Part shown: positions 46,501 to 56,692 of the stretch, in pieces
How positions within the stretch are numbered: position 1 is the stretch's first letter
Layout: each line of letters opens with the position of its first letter
DNA from: Ceratotherium simum simum
Taxonomy: Eukaryota > Chordata > Mammalia > Perissodactyla > Rhinocerotidae
Assembly: GCF_000283155.1 (NCBI RefSeq)
Contig: NW_004454166.1
Coordinates: forward strand, 17,461,352-17,525,351
DNA: 64,000 nt
Direction: 5' to 3'
Translations under genes and position numbers: made by a program
Notes under the pieces: generated by a model
Told to the model about the DNA's origin: nothing
Seen by the model: the letters and a program-made list of their open reading frames with translations, nothing else
Database searches by the model: none

Positions 46501-47555
46501 CTGGTGGTTAGTTTGGATTCTCTGGAAAGCAGACTTTGAAGCCAGGAATTGAGCACAAGTTTTTTATTTGGACAGTACAGGGCAGACTGGTAGGGAAGTG
46601 CAGAAGTGACCCAAGGAAATGGCGGTGCCTTATTAAACCAGCAACCACAGTGGGAGACTGCGGTTCATTCCCTGGGGAAAACCCAGCACAAAATTATCAG
46701 AATATGCCTCAGAATTATCCCACCCAAAGGTTGAGGGAATAGAGGCATTCCCTCCACACACCCACTCCCTAGTGTCACTGGTTGAGAGCTGCTCCCTGGG
46801 CATGTTAATTCCAGGCCACTTTCAGCCGGCTCTGTACCTGGGAAGAGCCACGTTCCCAATTCTGGGGAAAAAAGAAGCCTTAAGGCTGAGAGATGCAGAT
46901 AGTGGCAGCTGGAAATGGGCTGGAGCCCATAAAAGGTCACAGGGAATTGGGTGGGGCAGTGAGAGCCTCTGCTACACCAAGGTTGCAGGGTCACATGAGC
47001 AAAAGCATAACGACCTATGTGTGAGAATCTGCCTCTGGCCACTTGGCTCATAGTGAGCTGACAGAGTGGCAGACAGAGTGCGACCTAGATTTTTCTTGTA
47101 GACAATGGCCTCTAGCTCCTTCCAGAAGACCAAACTGTTTTTCCAACATCGTCTGTAATAATAACAGGCCTAACATTTCATGCATTATCTCATTGACCCC
47201 TCCCAATGTACCTGTAGGGTAAGCACTATCATTTTCATTTTACAGAAGAGAAAACTGAGGCTAAGATAACAAAGACAATAATACCTATCTGAGGATATCT
47301 TTTTCAAAAGGTTGCTGTAAGCGCTCAGTGAAAGTTGTGAAGATGATGACCTATTTAAGAGGTAATAGTTCATTGCTCCTGGCAACTTTATTATCCCACA
47401 ATCTAAGTGCCTCACAAAGTGCTTTGCACGTAGAAGGTGCTCAACGAATGATGTGTTCAACTGGATTGAATCCACCTCTACTGCGTTGCACATAAGTGCC
47501 AAGATCATAGTTTCCAAACCAAGCAGTTCTGGTTTCTGAATTTATCTGAAAGATC
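46500..47555. other. intergenic, LTR/MER-like and MIR sequence
   Basis: 46505-46980 resembles an old LTR or MER element (GAGCACAAGTTTTTTATTTG) that I cannot name. 47155-47300 is reverse MIR (TTTTACAGAAGAGAAAACTG). Confidence 0.35.
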
Positions 47556-48110
47556 TTGTCAAACACAAAATGCTCGGGGGAATTAAGGAGATGATTTTAT
47601 TCAGGCTATTGCAATAGGACGAGCCATCCGATGTGAAGATCAAAGTGTCTCGGGTGGGTGGCTTTGCCTTAGACTTTTAAAGGGAGAAGTAGACAAGCTA
47701 CAGGTGGGGTGATGGAGAGTTGGAATTGTTTTGCAGTCAGAGGAAGTCTCAGCCAGCTGATCAGAACGTGTTTACCTTTGTGTCTGGCTAGTTTCAGAGG
47801 GACAAACAATTCTAATCTTAATCACTCAGGAGACAAAGAACGGGAAGTTGGAGGGTAGTCTATGTTTGGTCTTGCCGCAGGTAAACAAAGGAGTCATCTT
47901 CAAATTTGTAGTCAGGTGGACAGGGAGTCTTATCTAAATTATATGGGGAAGAGTGGTTCTTTTAGCGAAGTCATTTTCAGACACACAGAAGGATGGGGGA
48001 CTTTGGAAAACAAAGGTTAGGGGGATCTCTGTGCTGTGGCTGTTTTCCAGGAGCACAGCACCTGGATAAAGTTCAACATCATTGTCAATCTCATGAAAAA
48101 AGGATAAAAA
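47556..48110 (-). mobile_element. probable LTR, reverse orientation
   Basis: Begins TGTCAAACACAAAATGCTCG with a reverse poly(A) signal soon after (ATTTTATTCA). The right border is not resolved and no duplication is visible. Tentative. Confidence 0.35.
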
Positions 48111-48229
48111 TTAAACTACATTTAATTACATAGTAAGCCTCATTTACTAAAAAAACAAAAATGACTCAGACACATACATACAGACGCAGCAAGAGCAATC
48201 CCATTTACTCGTGCTTGCTTCCCATTGCT

Positions 48230-48545
48230 TTTACGACAAAGATGGAGGTCCTTAGCAAGGCCTCCAGGCCTTAACCGATCCAGCACCTGTCTGACCCTTT
48301 GGCCTCCACTCAGAGCCCTCTAGCCTTCTGTCTGTGCGCTCCAGCCTCACTGCTCTTTCTAGAACATTCCATGCCTCAGAGATCTTGCCAAACTTGTTTT
48401 CTCTGCCTCAGAAGTTCTCCACCCCTCTTGACCTCAACCCCGCCCCAGTATAGACACCTCAAGCTGGGCTGGTTACCTCTTCCCTTTTCTTCAGTCTAGA
48501 TCAGGTTCCTTTGTTAAAAATCCTCGGACATCCCTCAACCACCAG
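48230..48545 (+). repeat. L2 LINE fragment
   Basis: CCTCCAGGCCTTAACCGATC, CAGCACCTGTCTGACC and CTCTGCCTCAGAAGTTCTC are typical L2 3' coding-region relics. The 66-codon frame here is L2-derived. Confidence 0.6.
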
Positions 48546-49009
48546 AAGTTTATCAACCAGTTTGAAGCTACTGATCTTCCTTCGAATGTCTTCTAGAATA
48601 TGTAAAAAGTAACAAATAAATATATCTTCCATATTACATGTTTAATAAGAACTTCTGTAATATGGCTTTGATGTATTTTCCCTTCAAGAGTATCAACTGT
48701 GTGTTTGACAAGTGAATATTAAATAAGTCTGTAATCAGTTGAGTTTTTGGTTATAAACATATTATAATAGGAGTGGTTTCACAAACACAACAGGTAAAGC
48801 AGTATTAAATTTTGAGCAAACAAGTGTTCTGTATCTACTTTAAAAAATGGTTCTTCTTTTTTGCTAAAAAAACAAAAAATTCCTCAGAGACCAAAATTCT
48901 TTTCCTTTAGAACAGCACTAATAGAAATATAACGTGAACCACATGTGTAATATTCAATTTTCCTATTGGCACATTTTAAAAAGTAAAAAGAAAACATGAA
49001 ATTAATTTT

Positions 49010-50000
49010 TTTCGTTTTTTAATTGTGGTAAAATATGCATGACATAAAATTTACCATCCCAACCATTTTTAAGTGTGCAGCTCAGTAGTAAGTACATTCA
49101 CACTGTTGTGCAACCAATCTCTAGAACTTTGTCCTTGTGCAAAACTGAAACTCTCTACCCATTAAACAACACCCCATTCCTCTCTTCTGCCAGCCCTCGG
49201 CAACCACCATTTTACTTTCTGTCTCTATGAGCTTGACTATTCTAAGTACGTCACTTAAGCAGAATCATACAGTATTTGTTTTTTATACTGACTTATTTCA
49301 CTTAACAATGTCCTCAAGGTTCATCCATGTTGTAGCATGTGTCAGAATTTCATTTCTTTGTAAGGCTAAATAATATTCCATTGTGTGGTTTGTTTAGCCA
49401 TTCACGGACACTTCCATTGCTTCTACCTTTTGGCTATTGTGAATAGTGCTGCTATGAACACGGGTGTGCAAATATTTCTTCAAGACCTGCTTTCAATTCT
49501 TTTGGGATTTATACCCAGAAATGGAATTGCTCAATCATATGATAATTCTATTTTTAATTTTTTCAGAAACTGCTGTGCTGTTTTCCATAGTGACTGCACC
49601 ATTTTACGTTCCCATCAACAGTGCACAAGGGTTCCAATTTCTCCTCATCCTTGCCAACACATTATTATTATTATTATTATTTTTCTTTTTAATAGTAGCC
49701 ATCCTGGGGCTGGTCTGGTGGTGTAGTGGTAAAGTTTGCTCACTGTGCTTCCGTGGCCCAGGGTTTGCAAGTTTGAATCCCAGGCATGGACCAACGCACC
49801 GCTCATCAAGCCATGCTGTGGCAGCTTCCCACTTACAAAAATGGAGGAAAATGGGCACAGATGTTAGCTCAGGGCCAGTCTTCCTCAGCAAAAAGAGGAG
49901 GATTGGCAACAGATGTTAGCTCAGGGCCAGTCTTCCTCACACAAACACACACACACACACACACACACACAAAGTAGCCATCCTAATGGGTATGAGGTGG
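49010..50000 (-). mobile_element. 5'-truncated L1 with 13-bp duplication, interrupted by an ERE
   Basis: Reverse L1M 3' end, starting at a T-rich tail and running through TAAATAATATTCCATTGTG, AATAGTGCTGCTATGAACAC and GGGTATGAGGTGG. TGAAATTAATTTT occurs at 48997-49009 and 50001-50013, giving exact borders. Confidence 0.88.
49706..49972 (+). mobile_element. ERE SINE with target-site duplication
   Basis: AGTAGCCATCCT is duplicated at 49694-49705 and 49973-49984. The 3' tail is a (CA)n run. Youngest layer of a three-level nest. Confidence 0.95.
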
Positions 50001-50236
50001 TGAAATTAATTTTAATAAAGCATTTTATTTAACTCAGTATATCTAAAATATTATCAATTCTAGTTGTAATCAATAAAAAATTATTAATGAGATATTTTAC
50101 TTTTTTTGGTAACAAATCTTTGAAATCTGCAATGTATTTTATACTTAGAGCACATTTCAATTAGGACTAGCCACATTTCAACTTCTCAGTAGCCACATGT
50201 GGCTAGTGGCTCCTGTATTGGACAGCCCAACTGTAG

Positions 50237-50343
50237 AGCTGTTAATTCACTTGGATATTATGTATGCATTTATAGGCATTTCTGATTGGCTATCTCCCCC
50301 ATTCACGCCAAGAGCCAAGGGGAAAAGCATGTGTCTGTTTTGC
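50237..50343. other. short unassigned spacer
   Basis: About 100 bp between the hAT element and solo LTR C; nothing recognisable. Confidence 0.5.
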
Positions 50344-50347
50344 TCAC

Positions 50348-50876
50348 TCTAGGAGAGCAGAATTTGCTACCCCAAAATGTGTCTCTTTCGCTTGATTATT
50401 TTTAAGAACAAAAGAATCAGGAAGAAACTTTGACCTTCCCCCTAATTGCCTAAAAGAATTTAAGATGGAAGGCCTGTTCCATGATATCACCGTAAATAAC
50501 AAGTATAATATGAACTAGGCGTGGTAGATAGGGAGGAACCTAGTAAGGCCTATCTGATCAAAGTTTTCTCTTGGATCCCATTGTCTATAGATGGTCCAGC
50601 AAACATTTGTCTACCAAACATTTGCATTTCCATCTCCATGTGAATTGCCTTCTGCCCGTGAAGTCCCAAACCACTACCCCCAACATCCTCTTTTGTCTTT
50701 AGCTGAAGATGGTATTTAAGGTGGTGGCTTCAGCCATTTTGGCAAGTCACTCAGTTTTCCTGGGTTTCTCCCATGTATACACATTATTAAATTTGTTTGA
50801 TTTTCTCATATTATTTAATTCTTAGATGAGCCAGAAGAACCTAGAAGGGTGGAGGAAAATTTCTTCCTCCTCCACA
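50348..50876 (+). mobile_element. solo LTR C of the dispersed ERV family, opposite orientation
   Basis: Flanked by TCAC at 50344-50347 and 50877-50880. Read in sense it has GTATTTAAG (TATA-like, near 50710), TCTCCCATGTATACACATTA and an ATTAAA before the end CTCCTCCACA. The initial TG has mutated. The middle differs from copies A and B, suggesting another subfamily. Confidence 0.8.
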
Positions 50877-51104
50877 TCACATAACAGCAGCTGGCTGAAG
50901 GTTGGCACATACAGGTGCTCAATGAACATTTTTCAATGAATGAATGAATAAAAAGTGTTACTATTAATATCCCAGCTCATGACTTTGTTCAGATTCATTT
51001 GTAATTCATTTCTAGGAATGATTTGCAATTCTTTGTTTCCTTGGTCCTGGCAAGCAGATCCTGGATCTACCTCTGAAGAGACTGAAATAGCAAGTAACTG
51101 CTAT

Positions 51105-51851
51105 TGTAGGGGAGGAAAAATATCTTTTGTCTATTCAACTTAGGTTCTCAGCTGGGTCTCTGTAACAAAAGACAGATTACCAAGAGAAAAGCATCCACGT
51201 TTATTTAAAATAAGTTTTACATGAGACCAGGGTCTTCATAAGGAAATGAAGACCTGAACAAGAGGTTAAAACTGAGTGTTTTTGGGGCCAGCCCCGTGGT
51301 GCAGTGGTTAAGCGCATGCACTTCACTGCTGGCGGCCCATGTTCGGATCCTGGGCGTGCACCTATGCACCGCTTGTCAGGCCATGCTGTGGCAGCGTCCC
51401 ATATAAAGTGGAGGAAGATGGGCATGGATGTTAGCTCAGGGCCAGTCCTCCTTAGCAAAAAAAGAGGAGGATAGGCATGGATGTTAGCTCAGGGCTGATC
51501 TTCCTCAAACACACACAAAAAAACAAAAAACTGAGTGTTTTTCTGCTAGGTTTGATGAAGAGTGGAAAGTCATGGAAAAATGTAATAAGAGAAAAAAATT
51601 ATGAGCTAAGGGTACTAAACTGGAGGAAACTTAGCAAGGTCTGTTTGTTCTGCCCTCAGGGTCTTGGAGATAAGGAAGTTTCCTCCTTCTGGATGTCAAG
51701 AGGGCACTTCTCACAGGACGGTCTTTTGACCTGCTTCAGGAGAAGGTCAAAGAGTCCTTCCCACACCTACTCTTTCTCAAATTCTTTCAGCTTAAAATAG
51801 TCAATATGTCAAGCTGCCATATTTTGGGGTGGCGTGTTCTGAACCCCATCA
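51105..51851 (-). mobile_element. solo LTR D of the dispersed ERV family, split by an ERE
   Basis: TGTAGGGGAGGAAAAATATC to GAACCCCATCA, flanked by CTAT at 51101-51104 and 51852-51855. It shares both ends with copy A but has a diverged interior. Confidence 0.82.
51284..51529 (+). mobile_element. ERE SINE with target-site duplication
   Basis: ACTGAGTGTTTTT precedes it (51271-51283) and recurs from 51530/51531. Inserted into solo LTR D. Confidence 0.95.
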
Positions 51852-51855
51852 CTAT

Positions 51856-52430
51856 CACAGCGACACACAGCTAACTGCGTTCATTGGAGGATAAATATTA
51901 TCTCCCTAACACCAGTAAGATTTGAGAATATCTTAGACTATAATTATTTTCAGTGTAAATCAAGGGAGAGTAAGGGTTAACTATTAATCATCAGCATTCC
52001 CACATGGAAATTGTATAACCAGAGGATAGGTAGCTCTTTCCCTGGAGGCCCCACATGGGTGTGGGGGTGGGGCACTTAGTTCCTCCACGAGATTTCCACG
52101 GCGCAAGTCAGATGCTCATCCTGGAGTTGGTCACAGGACTACTACTTGGTCCCATGGAGCCTTTGAATGAATTAGAAAAAGGTGCTCCCTCTGGGCAGGG
52201 TGGGTGGAGCATGGGCTGGATTTTAGCACAGTCTCACTTCTTTGTGCAACGGACAACCTGTTTGATCAATTGCAGTGGCCCTGCAGAGTCTCTCTTGAGC
52301 AATCACTTTGTCTGAGGTGAACTTCCATTGATCAAGTACGCTAGGCTGATGTGTAAAAACAAAAGGCCCATTATTTCTTGTTGAGAAATCACTATCATAG
52401 GGATCCAAATATTTACATTCTTATGAGTAA
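51856..52430. other. intergenic, no gene seen
   Basis: Low-copy sequence; short open frames only. Confidence 0.45.
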
Positions 52431-52434
52431 TGAG

Positions 52435-53330
52435 GACATCCTAAGCTCGTCAGAGGTATTAACTAATTTAATCCTCATAATAACCCTATTATACTACTAT
52501 TAACTCCATATGAGGAGACTGAAGCTCACAGAGGTTAAGTAATTGTCTCAAGGTTGTTACCGCACAAATGGGGTTCTCCCACTGCGGGGTCTGCGTCAGG
52601 TCAAGTCAGACCGCCATGTTTCCTTCAACAGGTTTTGGCTGTTTTCATTCAGCCATCTTCTCCTTCCTTTATTTGTGCTTTCCTGCAAGCTAAAGATAAC
52701 ATGTTAGGCTCATTCAGAGCACAGTTGTGGCTAATGTCTTATGAGGCCAGAGGCTGGGGTAAGGCTACTCAATGTGCATGAAAAAAGCCAATTATTACAG
52801 CATCAGCCTTTGGGAAAAGAAATCAGCTTTATTCTGAGAGGTTGATCTGTAGGGAGACAGGGGGCATAAGCCCCCAGGTCTGTCTCCTCAATACAGAGCT
52901 TGGGACACAATTTATGGGACGAAGGGCAGGGCAGTCTGAAGCATGGAGATACATGATTGGAGGTGAGGAGAAGTGAGGTAATTGATGATCTGCACAAGCA
53001 TGGTCAAGCTTCATGCCTCTTCATAGGTCGAGTGTTCAAAGAATGGCGGTGTTACCACGATCTGAGGGTGGAGCTTCTAGCTCCTTGATGTCAAAAAGGT
53101 CACTTGCCTGGCATTTGTGCAGGCCCAGTTGACGAGGTGGTGATCTCAATCAGCCTGAACTGGACAAGGGGTCTCAGTTCCTGAAAAACCACTCTTAATT
53201 ACTCTGTTGATAAGACATGGTCAGTTCAGACCAGTCCTGGAGGGCCCATGTTACAAAGTCACCCAGCAGGTAAACAACAGGGCTGGGATTTGAACCTTGT
53301 CTAGTTTCCTCAGCCAAGGCGACGAGAGAC
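52435..53330 (-). repeat. MIR SINE split by a solo LTR
   Basis: Left: GAGGAGACTGAAGCTCACAG, GGTTAAGTAATTGTCTCAAGGT. Right: AAGTCACCCAGCAGGTAAAC, GGGCTGGGATTTGAACC. Joined, they give a continuous reverse MIR. Confidence 0.8.
52555..53255 (-). mobile_element. solo LTR inside a MIR
   Basis: TGTTACCGCACAAATGGGG to GGCCCATGTTACA. Flanks AGGT (52551-52554) and AAGT (53256-53259) are a 4-bp duplication with one change. On the minus strand an AATAAA (plus: GCTTTATTCTGAG) lies toward the 3' end, setting the orientation. Class I-like by duplication length. Confidence 0.75.
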
Positions 53331-53960
53331 CCCACTTCCTTTAGTCACTGCTGACCTGGGGACTAGAAAGATCGCTATTGCTCCTTCATCTTGTTTCAGG
53401 TTTACAGCTGAACAGCCACACTTCAGAAGGAGCACATGCTTTTCTTGGACTTGCTAATATAGTCCCTCATCGGGGGAATAAGGCCCTGGAGCCACTTTGT
53501 ACCCTTCAGACGACTTTAAGATTCTTTCCTCTGACCTGCTGACTCAAGACTTCAAGGCATCCCTTGGAGGGCAATTCCTTCACTCTCATTTCCTAGTTAT
53601 TTCAGGACATCTCCCCCGGGTACCCAAGTTCTGACAACAAACACCCACTCAGATCATCAGAAAATCCAAATCAGTCTGGAAATTTCAGAGGATGGATTGT
53701 CTAGTGTTTCTCTCTTTACACAATAAACTTTTGAAATGCTACAAGCTAAAAAAAAAATTCTGGGATTTGTAGATATTTAAACGCTTGGAGGAAGCTGGCT
53801 GTCAGAGGAACCCCGATGTGAATGCTTTTGTTAAGGGGAGGACTGGATTTGTAAACCAAACAATTACCCCCCAGCCAGATAAAAACAACAGCTTCCATTT
53901 CCTGGCACTTGCTACAGACTAGAAACTGTGCAAGGGCTTCATATCCATCATCTCTCTCTT
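53331..53960. other. intergenic, no gene seen
   Basis: Low-copy; a possible MER or L2 stretch at 53880-53960. Nothing else recognised. Confidence 0.4.
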
Positions 53961-53961
53961 T

Positions 53962-54965
53962 TCATAACAGCTTTATTGTGACATAATTCACATACTGTAC
54001 CATTCACCCTTTTAAAGAGTACAATTTGGTGTTTTAAGAATATTCATAAGGATGTGCAGCCAGCACTACTATCTAATTCCAGAACATTTCCCTCATCCCA
54101 AAAAGAAACCCCATACCAGTTAGCATGTTACCGCCCAAGGCGGGGGTTGTCTGCCTACCACAAGACGTGCCAATAGTCAAGAGGCAAGGCAGTAGGAGAG
54201 AAATGACCTTATTACAGCTTGCTAGCAAGAGGGAAGATGGCCCACTAACGTCAGAAAGAACCATCTTACAGAACAAAGACTGCAGGCCAGTTATATAGGA
54301 GGCTGGTCTCCTGGGGGGGCATGCATCTGATCTCCAGGTGGGGGCAGACATCTGGTCTTAGTTCCTGACAGTCTTTTGTTTTACTGGGCATGCATCTGAG
54401 ACCGCAGCAACGCCCTATACTCTGATCTTTCAATTGTCATTAATGATGGCTCTCAGCATAGACTCTCTCCCCAGGGGTCATCACATTCCTAAGGAACTCA
54501 AAAGAATAAAGTTATCAATTTATAGCAGCTGGAAGGGGCCATAAAATCTACAGAGCATGTCTGGTTTAGTTAATCAGAAGTCATTCAAAGTTACAATATG
54601 GTTTCTTTTCAACAATATGGCTTTCCTTATGTCAAGCTTGTGTTGAGCCGGTATCAAGCAGTCACTCCTCATTCCCTCTACCCCCAGCCCCTGCTTAACC
54701 ACTAACATACTTTTTTTCTCTATGGATTTGCCTATTCTTAACATTTCATATAAATGGAACTGTACAGTATGTGGTCTTCTGTTCTTGAATTCTTTCACTT
54801 CGCATAATGTTACCAAGGTCCATCCATATTTCAGCATGTATCGGTACTTCATTCCTTTTTATGACCAAACAACATTCCACTGTATGGATATGCCACATTT
54901 TGTTTATCCACTCATCAGTGGATGGGCTTTTGGGTTGTTTCCACTTTTTGGCTCCCATCATCTCC
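53962..54965 (-). repeat. L1M fragment split by a solo LTR
   Basis: Reverse L1 3' end: ACAGCTTTATTGTGACATAA on the left of the LTR; AACATTCCACTGTATGGATA and TTTGGGTTGTTTCCACTTTT on the right. Removing the LTR and one AGCA restores continuity (CCAGTTAGCAGTCACTCC). Confidence 0.85.
54126..54656 (-). mobile_element. solo LTR with perfect 4-bp duplication
   Basis: TGTTACCGCCCAAGGCGG to GAGCCGGTATCA, flanked by AGCA at 54122-54125 and 54657-54660. On the minus strand there is a TATA box (CCTATATAAC, about 54291) and a TAATAAG poly(A)-like site about 85 nt further on, so the LTR faces left. It shares terminal GGTAACA with the LTR at 52555. No internal genes. Confidence 0.85.
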
Positions 54966-56370
54966 TTTAATCCTCTTCCCACCCTTAGAAGTGTGTATAG
55001 TCCTCTGTCGATTGATTGAATGAATTATGTTGTCTTAGAATACCATAAATGACAAATATTCCCAAGAAATCACCAACTGGACTTCGAAGTGCCAGAGACC
55101 AATCAATTACTGGTTCTTATACCAGGAAAGGATAAGAGTTTTGGATTTTAGACTTCTTCCCAAACCCACCTCTAATCTCAATCAGATGAAAATGTCCTGA
55201 GCCACAAAACAAGCTACGCCCCGAGTGCAGAGATGCTTCTATCAAAAAGTTCTGGCCTTGTTTTATGTTCTCAGTGCTTGACGGACTCCAGAAGATCATC
55301 CGGTCCTTTCCATAGCGCATAAGATTCTTGCAGAAGAGCACAGTGGATCAGATGGTCCACTCAGCAGCCCCGGCTGGATTCAAATACCCTATCTGACAGT
55401 TAATAGGAGTATGACTTTGGGCAAGTTACTTAGACTCTCGGAGCTTCAGTTTGGTCATCATAGAGTGGGGTTAATAACACTACTTTGAAGTCGCAGTCAG
55501 GAGTAAGTTGCATGTTTAGGACAGTGACTGTCATACTGTAAACTCAACTATTGGCTTCCCATCTACCTATTGCTGGTGGAGGAGGTCTCTGCATTAAGTT
55601 GCTCCCCCTAAATCCACAGATGCTGGTCCTTTTCGCCTGATCACCCACATTCCCCCCCCCCCCCCCGCCTTTCCTGGCTAACTTCTCATTAACTTCTCAT
55701 TCCTCTGATCTCATTTTAAATGCTATTTCATTGGGAGAGCCTTCATAGGACACCTCCGCATTCCTTCCCTCATTCCTTCTGAAAGGACCCTGCATTCTTC
55801 CTTCATGACTTTATCACAGGTGTAATTTTCTATTTATTTTAGTTAATCTGTTTTTTGTCCATAAACCGTGCTCCCCACCAGGGACCTTGTCTGTCTTGGT
55901 CTCTGCTGTATCTTCAGTACTAACAGCAGCCTAGGGTCATAGGAGGCAGTCATGAAATATTTACGGAAAATAGTCCAATCCTTTCCTGAACTAGGGTTCC
56001 TGAGAGGGAAAGCACCGCTGCACCGCCCCCCCCCCCCCCCCCCCCCGCCCCACAAATCACACAGCAGACTTGACCCCAAGTATCCCTAGTCCCAATCTAG
56101 ACTGCATCCCCAGAGCCTGGTATGAATTTTCCTAGCCTACTCCCTACTTTATTTTGAGTGCCAAAGAAACTTCCAGAAAGGGACAGAGTAAAGCAGTGTG
56201 CAGAATAGGGGAAAATGACTAGGCTTGTCCCCTCCTCTCTGGACCTTAATGTGGGCACACTGTAAAGTGAAGGATTATGGCAATAACGACGTGGCAAGGC
56301 GACCACAGCATCAAATCTGCGACAAGACAGCCACTAAGGGAATTGGGTTGGGAAAAATGAACACAGAAAA
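54966..56370. other. upstream flank of ATP6V1G1: MIR, L2 and poly(C) tracts
   Basis: 55335-55540 is a forward MIR (CTGGATTCAAATACCCTATC; GACTTTGGGCAAGTTACTTA). 55660-55970 is L2. C15 (55652-55666) and C21 (56026-56046) are pure runs. The rest is low-copy. Confidence 0.55.
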
Positions 56371-56377
56371 CAGATCT

Positions 56378-56390
56378 TGCGCAGGCGCAG
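56378..56390. promoter_or_regulatory. NRF1-like site 1
   Basis: TGCGCAGGCGCAG matches the NRF1 consensus YGCGCAYGCGCR except at the central position. A second GCGCAGGCGCAG copy is at 56515-56526. Confidence 0.55.
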
Positions 56391-56480
56391 TTGAGGCGCT
56401 CCGCTCTTCCCTCCTCCGCCCCGCCCCTTTCTGCCGGAGTCACCAGACGCCAGCGCAGTCAGCTGACGCGGCGCTGCGGC

Positions 56481-56492
56481 GGTCACGTGACC
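56481..56492. promoter_or_regulatory. CLEAR/E-box palindrome GGTCACGTGACC
   Basis: A perfect 12-bp palindrome containing the exact 10-bp CLEAR element GTCACGTGAC, bound by TFEB/TFE3/MITF in lysosomal gene promoters. It lies 119 bp upstream of the ATG. Regulation of V-ATPase genes by TFEB is established for the family; action at this site is inferred. Confidence 0.75.
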
Positions 56493-56514
56493 GAGGGCGG
56501 GGCGCCGGCGCACG

Positions 56515-56526
56515 GCGCAGGCGCAG
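56515..56526. promoter_or_regulatory. NRF1-like site 2
   Basis: GCGCAGGCGCAG, followed by ATCTTG; the first site is preceded by CAGATCTTG, so the two sit in a locally repeated context. Confidence 0.5.
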
Positions 56527-56610
56527 ATCTTGGGCGGCTGGGTCAGCTGTTCCTGGGGGGCGATCGAGCAGGTTTAGGCTGCTCGCCTCGGCTTCAGAGT
56601 CGCCGCCGCC

Positions 56611-56692
56611 ATGGCCAGTCAGTCGCAGGGCATCCAGCAGCTGCTGCAGGCTGAGAAGCGGGCCGCCGAGAAGGTGTCGGAGGCCCGCAAAC
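56611..56692 (+). CDS. ATP6V1G1: V-type proton ATPase subunit G1, coding exon 1
   Basis: Subunit G pairs with subunit E to form the peripheral stalks that hold the catalytic V1 head against the membrane V0 ring in the rotary proton pump of lysosomes, endosomes and other acid compartments. Exon 1 encodes MASQSQGIQQLLQAEKRAAE and then KVSEARK plus the first base of an Arg codon. The ATG has a near-ideal Kozak context (GCCGCCGCCATGG). It ends AAA-C before GTGAGT. With exons 2 (101 nt) and 3 (174 nt) the coding length is 357 nt, that is 118 residues plus stop, the size I recall for mammalian ATP6V1G1. The product is a long amphipathic helix rich in Lys, Glu, Gln and Ala with no membrane segment. 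The introns and intact frame argue against a processed pseudogene. Confidence 0.97.

Larger units (their letters stand above)
48913..50236 (+). mobile_element. hAT-like transposon split by an L1
   Basis: Left part AACAGCACTAATAGAAATAT to 48996; right part from 50014 (AATAAAGCATTTTATTTAAC) to GTATTGGACAGCCCA. Same family as 31677-32241. The L1 at 49010-50000 sits between. Confidence 0.75.
56371..56610 (+). promoter_or_regulatory. ATP6V1G1: ATP6V1G1 CpG-island promoter and 5'UTR
   Basis: A sharp rise in CpG begins near 56375 and continues into intron 1 (to about 56960). The region has no TATA box, but contains two NRF1-like GCGCAGGCGCAG sites, a CAGCTG E-box palindrome at 56458-56467, a CLEAR-type palindrome at 56481 and GC boxes (GGGCGGGGC). 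The start site is not determined, but the short GC-rich leader before the Kozak ATG suggests it is within about 100 nt of 56610. This is typical of a broadly expressed V-ATPase gene. Confidence 0.85.

Noticed and set aside
48299..48499. 66-codon open frame with cysteine and leucine richness
   Set aside because: The DNA matches an L2 LINE relic.
3101..56370. CRISPR arrays, bacterial-type operons or other prokaryotic systems
   Set aside because: The window is plainly mammalian genomic DNA; the regular repeats are satellites and dispersed transposons.
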